Below are positions 56,992 to 64,000 of a stretch of 64,000 bases of DNA, piece after piece; within the stretch, counting starts at the first letter, position 1; the number at the start of each line of letters is the position of its first letter. The notes beneath the pieces were generated by a model that ran no database searches, was not told where the DNA came from, and saw only the letters and a list, made by a program, of their open reading frames with translations. Origin of the DNA: Sporomusaceae bacterium UBA7701 (lineage in GTDB: Bacteria > Bacillota > Negativicutes > Sporomusales > UBA7701). The translations under genes were made by a program, and so were the position numbers. Location: contig DLGF01000021.1 in NCBI GenBank assembly GCA_002482545.1, positions 10,113 through 74,112 of the forward strand. Direction: 5' to 3'.

Positions 56992-58161
56992 ATGTTTGAG
57001 CCGGAAATTCAATTTGTCGAAACCGGATGGGCCTCTGTGAACAAGCATGATGAAACCCTGTGCGGCGACTCGTTCAAGCTCTTTGAAAACGACGGAAGAA
57101 AAGTATTTGTCTTATCGGACGGACTTGGCAGCGGAGTAAAGGCGAACATTCTTTCCACGCTGACGACGACCATCCTGGGCACAATGCTGTCGCGCGGCGT
57201 CCCGATCGATGCGTGCATCGACACCGTCGCCACAACGTTGCCGGTCTGCAGGATGCGAAAGCTGGCATACTCCACCTTTACCGTCCTGCAGCTCGAGCAC
57301 AGCCAGGCGTATCTCGTGCAGTATTACAACCCGGCAGCCATCGTGCTGCGCAACGGCAAAAGCTATAAGTACCAAAACAATGTCCGGTTTATCGGTGAAA
57401 AAAAAATACACGAGAGCCATATCCAGATGGGCAAAGGCGACATCCTCGTTTTGATGTCGGACGGGGTCACCAACGCCGGCGTAGGAAAACTCGCGTCCGA
57501 AGGCTGGAAGCGCGAGGAGATTATTGCCTTTTTGGAAAGGCTGGATACCGGCAAGATGTCGGCCTCGCATATCGCGGCGCAAATCGTCAGTTGCTGCTTG
57601 TCCCTGAGCGAGAACTCGCTTGATGACGATACCACCGTTTTAGTAATAAAGCTGCGGGACCGCAGCGTCGTCAATATGCTGGTAGGACCGCCCGAAAACA
57701 AGGAGGATGACAATCGCGTCCTTAAGCTGTTCTTTGCCAAGGAAGGAATCCGGGTAGTCTGCGGAGGCAGCACCGCGCATGCCGTCAGCAAATTTACCCA
57801 AAAGCCGCTTGTCGTGATCGAGGACAGCAGGAGCGACGAAATCCCCGGCATGGCCCGCATGGAGGATGTGGATTACGTAACCGAAGGCGTCATAACGCTT
57901 AAGAAGGTTTGGGAGCTCTGCAGCGGATATCTGGCCGATCCCCTGACCCTGCTCGGCTTTTGCGGCAAAAAGGATGCGGCCTCCATTCTGGCGACGCTCC
58001 TGATTGAGACGGCCACCGATATAAATATTTACTTTGGCATGGCCGCCAATGCCGCACATGAAGGAACGGAAATTGATTTTCAGGCAAAGCTGTCTTTAAT
58101 CAAGCAATTGGAAGAATGTTTGCAGAAGATGAATAAAGCCGTGAAAATCAGTTTTTGCTGA
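56992..58161 (+). CDS. SpoIIE-type PP2C serine phosphatase
   Basis: A 389-residue protein. Residues about 1-225 are a PP2C/SpoIIE phosphatase domain: VLSDGLGSGVKANILSTLTTTIL (metal Asp-Gly), MSDGVTNAGVGKL and NSLDDDTTVLVIKL. The last 160 residues are a separate, less familiar domain (LVGPPENKEDDNRVLKLFFAKEGIRVVCGGSTAHAVSKF). ATG 56992 is 4 bases after the hydS stop, so it is coupled to it. A redox-sensing hydrogenase followed by a Ser/Thr phosphatase suggests H2 status is relayed by protein dephosphorylation. No anti-sigma or HPrK-like kinase lies in the window, so the target is unknown. Confidence 0.9.
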   Translation: MFEPEIQFVETGWASVNKHDETLCGDSFKLFENDGRKVFVLSDGLGSGVKANILSTLTTTILGTMLSRGVPIDACIDTVATTLPVCRMRKLAYSTFTVLQLEHSQAYLVQYYNPAAIVLRNGKSYKYQNNVRFIGEKKIHESHIQMGKGDILVLMSDGVTNAGVGKLASEGWKREEIIAFLERLDTGKMSASHIAAQIVSCCLSLSENSLDDDTTVLVIKLRDRSVVNMLVGPPENKEDDNRVLKLFFAKEGIRVVCGGSTAHAVSKFTQKPLVVIEDSRSDEIPGMARMEDVDYVTEGVITLKKVWELCSGYLADPLTLLGFCGKKDAASILATLLIETATDINIYFGMAANAAHEGTEIDFQAKLSLIKQLEECLQKMNKAVKISFC

Positions 58162-58223
58162 GCTATTGTTGACGTGGCCCTAATGTGCCGCTGAACATCC
58201 TTCGGCCTGCGGCGTGTATCCCG

Positions 58224-58312
58224 CGCCAAATACTGGACTTCCAGGCCGAAGTGGAAATGCCAAGGCCTAGATCGAAAACGGAATGATCGGAAGAACCGTC
58301 CCTGTGAGTCTG
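58224..58312 (+). repeat. Partial MITE-like repeat (family A end)
   Basis: ACTGGACTTCCAGGCCGAAG..GAAATGCCAAGGCC...GAATGATCGG and the end AGAACCGTCCCTGTGAGTC, matching the right end at 52392 and 60512. Confidence 0.7.
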
Positions 58313-58324
58313 GAGAGGGGAGAT

Positions 58325-58363
58325 AAAAAAAGACGCTTTGAGATGGATCAGAGCGTCTTTTTT
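58325..58363 (+). terminator. Terminator downstream of the FeFe-hydrogenase operon
   Basis: AAAAAAGACGCT and AGCGTCTTTTTT form a stem with a 14-base loop and a strong U-tail. A detached MITE end (AGAACCGTCCCCGCGAC) lies just after it at 58396. Confidence 0.88.
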
Positions 58364-58421
58364 CCTTTGAGTGCATAGAGCGAAAAGTATGTCAAAAGAA
58401 CCGTCCCCGCGACATGCCTGA

Positions 58422-58488
58422 TTAACGGGACTATCGCCAGCACGGGTTTGTAAAGCTTAAAACAAGATCCCTGTCCCCATGTTTACAT
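58422..58488 (+). repeat. Y1-transposase 3'-end repeat, copy 1
   Basis: AACGGGACTATCGCCAGCACGGGTTTG.AAAGCTTAAAACA..ATCCCTGTCCCC matches 60854-60918. In one frame it reads TGLSPARV, the end of a REP-type transposase. Confidence 0.75.
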
Positions 58489-58515
58489 GCAATCTCCCCA
58501 AATGTGTCAGCACGA

Positions 58516-58566
58516 AGAAAGCATAGGTCACGGACTAACCCTAGTCCAGAACCTACGCTTTTTTAT
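58516..58566. terminator. Hairpin downstream of the collagen-like gene
   Basis: AAAGCATAGGT and ACCTACGCTTT pair with one interruption around an inner GGACTA/TAGTCC stem, followed by TTTTATTT on the plus strand. Confidence 0.6.
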
Positions 58567-58646
58567 TTCCCTTTCCCAATCCCCATAATTGACAATATAC
58601 TTAACGATTTTATTTTAGTTTTGCCTCATCAATGTTGAAAATCATT

Positions 58647-60272
58647 TTAATTACTTAGTTGAACAATGGTTAAAGAGCGATTCATATAACCTAAAACAGG
58701 AAAATCCGTAATAATACTTGCTCCTACTTCATCTCCTGCTGTTAAGGAGGCTTGAACGACAAACGTTGAACTACTTCTATTAGATATCTTAAAAAAGGTC
58801 GTAGTATCGCCAAAAATCGGTGTACCATTGACAGTAATAATAGCATTTAGATATGGTTGATCTGGATCTGGGTCAGTAGTGGCTTCAGCGTTAATAGATA
58901 TCGTTATTTGATAAATTCCGCTTTCTCCTACCACTAATTCATTGCCCGATAGACTAACTGTGATAGTATCTGATAAAGGTCCAACCACACTAAATGGTAC
59001 GGGTGTGAATGTTGCCCCAGGTGTCTCTACACTACTTCCTCTTAAAGATCCAAAAGCCAAAACGGCTTCTCCGGTCGCACCGGTGGGTCCAGTATCGCCA
59101 GTGGCACCCGTCGCACCGGTGGGTCCGGTATCGCCAGTGGCACCCGTAGCGCCGGTAGGTCCAGTATCGCCAGTAGCACCGGTTGCACCGGTAGGTCCAG
59201 TATCGCCGGTAGCGCCCGTCGCACCAGTGGGTCCAGTATCGCCGGTAGCGCCCGTTGCACCGGTGGGTCCGGTATCGCCGGTAGCACCGGTAGCGCCGGT
59301 GGGTCCAGTATCGCCAGTGGCACCCGTTGCGCCGGTGGCTCCCGGATCACCTGTAGCACCCGTTGCTCCAGTGGCTCCGGTATCGCCAGTGGCACCCGTA
59401 GCACCAGTGGGTCCAGTATCGCCGGTAGCACCCGTCGCGCCAGTGATTCCCGGATCACCCGTAGCACCCGTCGCCCCAGTGGCTCCGATATCGCCAGTAG
59501 CGCCGGTCGCACCAGTGGCTCCCGGATCGCCGGTGGCTCCGGTCGCGCCGGTAGGTCCAGGATCACCTGTAGCACCCGTTGCTCCAGTGGCTCCGGTATC
59601 GCCAGTAGCACCGGTGGCTCCGGTATCGCCCGTAGCGCCCGTCGCACCGGTGGCTCCAGGATCGCCAGTAGCACCCGTCGCGCCAGTGAGTCCCGGATCA
59701 CCCGTAGCACCGGTTGCGCCGGTGGCTCCCGGATCACCTGTAGCACCCGTCGCACCGGTGGGTCCAGTATCGCCAGTGGCACCCGTCGCACCAGTGAGTC
59801 CCGGATCGCCGGTGGCTCCGGTCGCGCCGGTAGGTCCAGGATCGCCGGTAGCACCCGTCACACCGGTGGGTCCAGTATCGCCAGTGGCACCTGTAGCACC
59901 GGTGGCTCCGGTGGGGCCAATATCGCCGGTCGCGCCAGTAGCTCCCGGATCGCCCGTAGCACCGGTGGCACCAGTAGCTCCAGTGGCACCGGTTACGCCT
60001 ATGGCTCCCGGATCGCCAGTGGCCCCAGTAGCTCCGGTTGTACCTGTGGCACCGGTTGCTCCCGTTGTACCGGTTGCACCGGTTGCGCCGGTTGCGCCAG
60101 TGGGACCGACCGGACTCGGAGGGCACGGTGGACTGGGTGTTATTATAATAACTTTGGAGTTGCAGTGATGATGAAATACCGATGGGCCAATATGGGGTAC
60201 GACGACAACGCTATGGTCACATTGAGTATGGAGATGACAATGATCATTACACCCGTCACGGCTGTATCCCAC
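58647..60272 (-). CDS. Collagen-like (GXT repeat) spore-surface protein
   Basis: A roughly 541-residue protein. The N-terminus is rich in Cys and His (GCNDHCHLHTQCDH, FHHHCNS) and Pro (PCPPSPVGPTG). The centre is a collagen-like tract of about 350 residues of Gly-X-Thr triplets (GATGATGDTGPTGATG repeating). The last 140 residues form a beta-rich globular domain (AVLAFGSLRGSSVETPGATFTPVPF onward) like the C1q/TNF-type trimerisation domain of Bacillus BclA. Such proteins form the hair-like surface of spores. GTG 60272 is 7 bases after AAGGGG; an ATG at 60299 in the same frame lacks a site. There is no signal peptide, as expected for mother-cell spore proteins. Confidence 0.9.
   Translation of the reverse strand: MGYSRDGCNDHCHLHTQCDHSVVVVPHIGPSVFHHHCNSKVIIITPSPPCPPSPVGPTGATGATGATGTTGATGATGTTGATGATGDPGAIGVTGATGATGATGATGDPGATGATGDIGPTGATGATGATGDTGPTGVTGATGDPGPTGATGATGDPGLTGATGATGDTGPTGATGATGDPGATGATGATGDPGLTGATGATGDPGATGATGATGDTGATGATGDTGATGATGATGDPGPTGATGATGDPGATGATGATGDIGATGATGATGDPGITGATGATGDTGPTGATGATGDTGATGATGATGDPGATGATGATGDTGPTGATGATGDTGPTGATGATGDTGPTGATGATGDTGPTGATGATGDTGPTGATGATGDTGPTGATGATGDTGPTGATGEAVLAFGSLRGSSVETPGATFTPVPFSVVGPLSDTITVSLSGNELVVGESGIYQITISINAEATTDPDPDQPYLNAIITVNGTPIFGDTTTFFKISNRSSSTFVVQASLTAGDEVGASIITDFPVLGYMNRSLTIVQLSN
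59050..60115. repeat. Collagen-triplet DNA repeats within the spore-surface gene
   Basis: Tandem 9-, 18- and 27-base units built on GGCGCNACGGGT-type codons on the minus strand. The longest uniform run of GDTGPTGATGAT units is at 59070-59340, so the copy number there is probably variable between strains. Confidence 0.85.
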
Positions 60273-60413
60273 TTTCATTCCCCTTTCATTCGGATTCATA
60301 CTCGTAATATTCTATTCATTATGTTGACATATTGCTTCTGTAATAATTCTGTTATCTGGCTGGAGCAGTTGCAGACGACGACCATATACGGAGGACCTAT
60401 TGTAGGAGATTGG

Positions 60414-60577
60414 GACTCACGGGGAGGGTTCTTTTGATGCTATTTCGTATGAGGTATGACAAGCGATGGAAAACGCGAAAAGAGACTCACTACTCGGAAT
60501 AAAAATATAGCTACGGGCCAGAGTGTATATTATCAAGCCAAAGCGAAATGAATCGAAAGAACCGTCCCCGTGAGTAG
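60414..60577. mobile_element. MITE-like element with terminal inverted repeats, copy 1
   Basis: A 164-base element. The left end GACTCACGGGGAGGGTTCT and right end AGAACCGTCCCCGTGAGT are inverted complements. The inside has no gene and shares AAGCGATG.AAAACGCG.AAAGAGACTCACTACTCGG with copy 2 at 63759-63930. Confidence 0.8.
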
Positions 60578-60691
60578 GTTAAGTATGGTGTTGCTGTAGT
60601 GCCGGCATTCTAGGGTAAAAGCAAGATAATGGTATGGGTAGGGGGGAAACAAAGGGGCAGACTGTTTCACCCACCTATCTCATGGACAATC

Positions 60692-60728
60692 AAAGCCTCA
60701 ACCCCTTGAATTAGAGTTGAGGCTTTAA
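60692..60728 (+). terminator. Terminator-like hairpin
   Basis: AAAGCCTCAAC and GTTGAGGCTTT form an 11-bp stem with a 12-base loop. It lies in the repeat region with no gene directly upstream. Confidence 0.6.
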
Positions 60729-60733
60729 AACAA

Positions 60734-60914
60734 CAGGGACAGGGATATTGTTTTGACACGGGAGAGGTGATAGGAGTTTCTCAGAGGTGAGAGACCACAT
60801 ATTGCGAGCGATGAAAGGCGCTGGTGGGGTCAATATCCGCCAGATAGCGCGATAACGGGACTATCGCCAGCACGGGTTTGAAAAGCTTAAAACAGAATCC
60901 CTGTCCCCCGTGTT
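60734..60914. mobile_element. Second repeat family: inverted ends around a dead transposase tail
   Basis: AGGGACAGGGATATTGTTTT near 60736 and AAAACAGAATCCCTGTCCC near 60891 are inverted copies about 160 bases apart. The segment between them holds the transposase remnant at 60787-60881. Confidence 0.6.
60787..60881 (+). pseudogene. REP-associated (Y1) transposase C-terminal remnant
   Basis: Reads VRDHILRAMKGAGGVNIRQIA, and after a one-base deletion at 60850, ITGLSPARV and stop. The helix-turn-helix-like end (RQIARITG) is characteristic of REP-associated tyrosine transposases of Firmicutes. The catalytic HUH domain is absent. Confidence 0.65.
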
Positions 60915-60918
60915 TACA
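60854..60918 (+). repeat. Y1-transposase 3'-end repeat, copy 2
   Basis: About 65 bases matching 58424-58488 in the same orientation, with only a handful of differences. Confidence 0.75.
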
Positions 60919-61033
60919 CAGCTGAGTAGTAACAATATTTCTAAACATCCTTCCTGTATAAATGCTTTGCAGGTTTATCTAACAGACTATCCTACTTGCC
61001 TAATTTTTTAAACCGCTTTCAAATGGCAATTCA

Positions 61034-61678
61034 TTACGATTTAATAAGTCTGACGCCTAAATCAAATGCTTTTTGCAAATCCTCAGCCGGTATTTTTTCG
61101 ACACGATTCGATTTTTCTTCTTTATCCGGCATCAGATAAACATACTTTGAATAATCGTCAAATTGAACGGTATTTGTTAAAGTTAGCAGTTCACAACTAC
61201 CCAATGTGCGGCTCATAATTCCCGCAAAATTAGTTAAAGTATCCTTAAACCCTCTTTCAACATAAATTTCATCATTGACATTCATTGTTGCAACTAAAGC
61301 TGTCTTAAAGTCTTTTGGTTTAGGGCCTGTAGCCGTACCGTCGTAGTCAAGATATTGAAAAAGCAGTCTGTCTGTAAAGGAACGCATTTGCCCTGATAGA
61401 TTTCCATAGTAAATGGGCGAACCAAGCACAATAACATCTGACTCCTCAATACGTCGGAGGAGTGGTTTAAGTTCATCATCTACCACACAATGGCCATAAG
61501 ATTTACTGTTTTTCAATTTACAAGAATAACAACCGATACAGTCCTTAAAGTTTAAATCAAAGAGATTTACAAATTCAGTTTCAGCCCCCACCGATTTTGC
61601 TCCTTTAATGACTTGGTGTAACATTTTTGCGGTATTGCCATGTTTTCTTGCACTACCACACACCGCTATGAGTCTCAT
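61034..61678 (-). CDS. Flavodoxin-fold NAD(P)H-dependent oxidoreductase
   Basis: A 214-residue protein of the NADPH-dependent FMN reductase / iron-sulfur flavoprotein group. The FMN loop is VCGSARKHGNTAKML, the flavin-ring loop is VLGSPIYYGNLSGQMRSF, and the Cys pair is in DCIGCYSCKLKN with a further Cys in GHCVVDDE. A 4Fe-4S cluster is possible. Low-GC codon use. ATG 61678 follows AAGAGGA. It is monocistronic; substrate unknown. It is not a close copy of the protein at 41930. Confidence 0.85.
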   Translation of the reverse strand: MRLIAVCGSARKHGNTAKMLHQVIKGAKSVGAETEFVNLFDLNFKDCIGCYSCKLKNSKSYGHCVVDDELKPLLRRIEESDVIVLGSPIYYGNLSGQMRSFTDRLLFQYLDYDGTATGPKPKDFKTALVATMNVNDEIYVERGFKDTLTNFAGIMSRTLGSCELLTLTNTVQFDDYSKYVYLMPDKEEKSNRVEKIPAEDLQKAFDLGVRLIKS

Positions 61679-61919
61679 AAATCATCCTCTTCTTTCTATA
61701 AAAATAAATTTGTTGGCAAATCTTAAATTGACACTCTTGCGCCCATACATGCCCAATACCCTCGCCATCTTCCAAGCGAGGGAGAGCAGAATGGATACGC
61801 TATGCTTATGACCGCCACCATACATCGGGATGCGCGTCACAAGAAACTGGTGATCGGCTGGGATTGTGGCTTTCCCGAGTCGGGAAGCGGCCTTTTTGTA
61901 TTCATTGTCTCCTAGTCAA
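61679..61919. other. Non-coding region with possible gene debris
   Basis: A minus-strand frame (MYGGGHKHSVSILLSLAWKMA...) is open near 61700-61826 but has no ribosome site or recognised family. A small hairpin TTCCCGA/TCGGGAA at 61878-61892 runs into TTTTT on the plus strand. Confidence 0.35.
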
Positions 61920-62570
61920 TTATTTTACACAGGTAAAAATCAATACTTCGTTTGGGTGCAAGGGCTCGCCGTCACTTATTTGCTGCTTAAAGGAGTCATG
62001 CAGAACCTGTGAGAAGCCCGCATCACGAAACATGCCCTTAATTGTCTCGGCATTGGTATCACGATTCAGTGGCAGATTCTTTTCGACTTCTGCGCTGTAA
62101 TGGTGGCCCCCTGGGACCGGGGAATAATCGGCATATACCGTTCCGCCGGTTTTGAGCACACGAAACCATTCCCGAAACGTTTTCGGCGGGTCGGCAAGCG
62201 TCCAAATCACATGACGGGAGGCCAGTACGTCAAAGGCCTCGTTATCAAAAGGGAGATCTTCTGTCTCGCCAAGGATAAAACGAATTTTGTATCCATTCGC
62301 GTTGGCTTTCTCCCGTGCATGAGCCATCATCGGCTCCGACCAGTCCACTGCGGTCACGGCAAGGCCGCACTCGGCGGCGATAAGCGCGATATACCCCGTG
62401 CCTGTTCCGATATCCAGCAGCTTCGCCCCTGGCGGGCATTGGGAAAACAGTGCGCGCCATCGGTTTATCTCGTCCGGGTCGGTTACACTGTGCGCCTGGA
62501 TACTATCGTAATCCCCGCTCGCAAGCTCTTTGTTCCAGCGATCTCGCATATGCGCCCTTAATTTATCCAT
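61920..62570 (-). CDS. Class I SAM-dependent methyltransferase
   Basis: A 216-residue methyltransferase of the UbiE/Methyltransf_11 type. SAM-binding motif I is LLDIGTGTGYIALIAAE, with an acidic VTAVDWSEPMM loop, motif III-like DLPFDNEAFDVLASRHVIW and a following FREWFRVLKTGGTVYADYSP. It could act on a small molecule. A plausible AGGAGGAATAATT precedes ATG 62570. No partner gene identifies the substrate. Confidence 0.88.
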   Translation of the reverse strand: MDKLRAHMRDRWNKELASGDYDSIQAHSVTDPDEINRWRALFSQCPPGAKLLDIGTGTGYIALIAAECGLAVTAVDWSEPMMAHAREKANANGYKIRFILGETEDLPFDNEAFDVLASRHVIWTLADPPKTFREWFRVLKTGGTVYADYSPVPGGHHYSAEVEKNLPLNRDTNAETIKGMFRDAGFSQVLHDSFKQQISDGEPLHPNEVLIFTCVK

Positions 62571-62982
62571 AATTATTCCTCCTTCTTCAGTTGAATTTTT
62601 CCCATTATTATTATAGAGCTATGCTTAATAAATAAAAAATAATTAATTAGGGCTTACAGTCGGCTTTTTCATTGTAATTTTAGGCTATCCGTAAACTGGC
62701 TGGCATTGGATTTCTAAAATTGACTCAGAAGAACCGTCCCTACGATTCCAGATATGTTCCCTCCCAGACCGTGCTTATGTCGGCGCCAAGAGGTTTTTAA
62801 AGGATACCGGCCTGATAAGGCCTTAAAGGACAGCTCTAATCTAATCCCAACTTGTTCATATGAGGGTACCAGTGAAGCGCACTTCCGAAAGTTTAAATAA
62901 ATCATGAAATAAGGGAATAAAATGGCGCAAATATAATATGGTTTAACAGATGCTGGCTCGATCAGAGTGGAGGAGGTTTGAG
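62571..62982. other. Intergenic region with a detached MITE end
   Basis: About 410 bases without a gene. GACTCAGAAGAACCGTCCCTACG at 62721-62743 is a worn end of the family A/B element. The segment before 62950 should hold the Asp23 gene promoter, but no clear boxes are visible. Confidence 0.4.
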
Positions 62983-63420
62983 GTGGATAACACTGTGGAA
63001 AAAGGTGAACATAAAAAAGGTGATTCAGTTCGAATCGCGGACGAAGTGGTGGCGATAATTGCTGGGTTGGCGGCTACGGAAATTAATGGCGTGGCAGCAA
63101 TGAGCGGCGGTCTTGTCGGTGGTATTGCGGAGAGGCTGGGAAGGAAGAACCTTTCCAAAGGAGTGAAGGTGGAAGTTGGAGAACATGAAGCTGCTGTCGA
63201 GTTATCGATTATTGCGGAATATGGCGTGCGTATTCAAGATATAGCACTCAAGATTCAGGAGAACGTCAGAAAAGCAATCGAGTCTATGACAGGGCTTGAT
63301 GTAATTGCAGTCAGAATCAACGTTCAGGGAGTTGGATTTGCCCAAGAAGATAAGGAGGATGATAATCGAATCCGTTCAAAAGAAAGAGTGTTAAGCCCTG
63401 GGCTAAACGAAAACAATTAG
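62983..63420 (+). CDS. Asp23/Gls24 family envelope stress protein
   Basis: A 145-residue cytoplasmic protein of the Asp23 (DUF322) family linked to cell-envelope homeostasis and stress. Typical blocks are VRIADEVVAIIAGLAATEINGVAAMSGG, KGVKVEVGEHEAAVELSIIAEYGVRI and NVRKAIESMTGLDVIAVRINVQGV. GTG 62983 is 6 bases after GGAGGAGG; the ATG at 62950 lacks a site. The tail after residue 125 is acidic and variable. It stands alone in the repeat-rich region. Confidence 0.92.
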   Translation: MDNTVEKGEHKKGDSVRIADEVVAIIAGLAATEINGVAAMSGGLVGGIAERLGRKNLSKGVKVEVGEHEAAVELSIIAEYGVRIQDIALKIQENVRKAIESMTGLDVIAVRINVQGVGFAQEDKEDDNRIRSKERVLSPGLNENN

Positions 63421-63505
63421 AATTTCTAGTGCTTAATCGTTACCAAGCATTACGACACAAAATTAATCTGCCTTCCGCTTGATCGGGGGAACAGTTTTAG
63501 TTTAT

Positions 63506-63575
63506 CACGCTATGCGGGAAAACCGTACGTACGGTTTGATGAGGGGAGGGAGGAAATCCCACCCTTCTACTTTGC
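63506..63575 (+). mobile_element. Group II intron 3' remnant (domains V-VI)
   Basis: CTATGCGGGAAAACCGTACGTACGGTTT (in pieces of domain V form) is followed by a bulged GAGGGGAGGGAGGAAATCCC stem and the terminal CCTTCTACTT, the layout of bacterial group II intron domains V and VI. The base of domain V is worn and no intron-encoded protein is present. Confidence 0.65.
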
Positions 63576-63628
63576 TGATAAATCCCTAATTTCTAAGAGA
63601 TTGGCGGCATTTTACACGCCGAAATAAA

Positions 63629-63684
63629 AACAAATCCTAAGCCTGTTTCTTCTGCTAAAGGAACAAGTTTAGGATTTGTTTTCA
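63629..63684 (+). terminator. Hairpin terminator downstream of the Asp23 gene
   Basis: AACAAATCCTAA and TTAGGATTTGTT pair across a 27-base loop, followed by TTC. The group II intron remnant lies between it and the Asp23 gene, so it may be this gene's original terminator. Confidence 0.65.
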
Positions 63685-63758
63685 TCTGTCAGCAGGAAGG
63701 TTACTCCTATTTTAATCAGTGGCTTTCTAGTACGCACAGTAGATGAGTCGGTACTGGA

Positions 63759-63930
63759 TGACTCACGGGGACGGTTCTCTTGATTCTACTTCGTATTGGG
63801 TGTTACAAGCGATGAAAAACGCGGAAAGAGACTCACTACTCGGAATAAAAATATAATGCCACGCCTAATAGCTACGGGCCAGAGTGTTATTGCAAAGTGA
63901 AATGAATCGAAGGGGCCGTCCCTGTCAGTC
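63759..63930. mobile_element. MITE-like element with terminal inverted repeats, copy 2
   Basis: A 172-base element with left end GACTCACGGGGACGGTTCT and right end GGGGCCGTCCCTGTCAGTC (partly worn). The interior matches copy 1 at 60414-60577 over most of its length. No open frame of interest. Confidence 0.8.
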
Positions 63931-64000
63931 TTATTTTGTGTTTGAAAAGCATACGGTACATTGATCTGTGAAATTGGCAATGGTTATTGCATCAATAAGG

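Noticed and set aside
59050..60115. CRISPR array or satellite DNA
   Set aside because: The repeats are in-frame collagen triplets within a protein gene with no spacer pattern; they vary by codon and not as repeat-spacer units.
58942..60168. Long plus-strand open frame rich in Pro-Val-Ala opposite the collagen-like gene
   Set aside because: It is the antisense image of the triplet repeats, without a ribosome site; the minus-strand reading gives recognised domains.

Overview
The window looks like a chromosomal stretch from a strictly anaerobic, endospore-forming Firmicute, most likely a Sporomusa/Pelosinus-type member of the Negativicutes. The evidence is two spore-coat (CotF-type) proteins, a collagen-like exosporium-type protein, a Tat-exported NiFe hydrogenase, a group B/C-type FeFe hydrogenase locus, siroheme/heme genes arranged as in corrinoid-using anaerobes, a selenocysteine peroxiredoxin, and GC-rich core genes with many GTG/TTG starts. 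The taxonomic placement is inference; there is no rRNA or tRNA gene here.

Layout. 1-3000: a lipoprotein glycosidase, then a PfpI / thiamine-binding / copper-chaperone trio. 3082-6457: envelope genes (LytR-CpsA-Psr protein, PBP2). 6533-11866: a tightly overlapping tetrapyrrole operon (precorrin-2 dehydrogenase, hemA, hemC, cobA-hemD fusion, hemB). 12089-15410: a signalling block (CheY-CheX fusion, CheX, membrane diguanylate cyclase, Crp/Fnr regulator). 15771-24596: an FtsA-like ATPase with a long C-terminal extension, a FakB-FakA fatty acid kinase pair, Tex and a MATE pump. 25157-29861: an HD-GYP protein, coat proteins, PerR, deoC, a membrane-linked metalloprotease. 29993-33816: a Tat-type NiFe hydrogenase with a 4-TM partner, followed by a peroxiredoxin whose catalytic residue is encoded by in-frame UGA (selenocysteine). 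33988-37824: phosphohexomutase, YycJ, HtrA and RlmH.

Right half. Immediately after rlmH the composition falls to low GC and the content becomes accessory (about 37.8-47.4 kb). The rlmH 3' end recurs twice downstream (39641-39791 as a diverged 150-bp fragment; 41304-41325 as a 22-bp core). This is the same gene end used by staphylococcal SCC elements, so this looks like a tandem att-bounded island that has lost, or never carried, its recombinase. It holds an orphan corrinoid-type methyltransferase, a MerR/SRPBCC pair, an HxlR/flavin reductase pair, a DNA glycosylase, AraC regulators and a DMT transporter.

47.5-52.0 kb is a sigma-54 unit: an activator with a Cys-rich sensory domain, a -24/-12 promoter, an ornithine-cyclodeaminase-family enzyme and a GltS-type symporter. 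52.5-58.2 kb is a LysR regulator followed by a four-gene FeFe-hydrogenase operon (catalytic hydrogenase, thioredoxin-like 2Fe-2S protein, PAS-containing sensory hydrogenase, PP2C phosphatase), which reads as an H2/redox-sensing signalling unit. 58.2-64.0 kb is repeat-rich: a collagen-like gene, MITE-like elements with inverted ends, a decayed Y1 (REP-type) transposase, a group II intron tail, a flavin reductase, a methyltransferase and an Asp23 protein.
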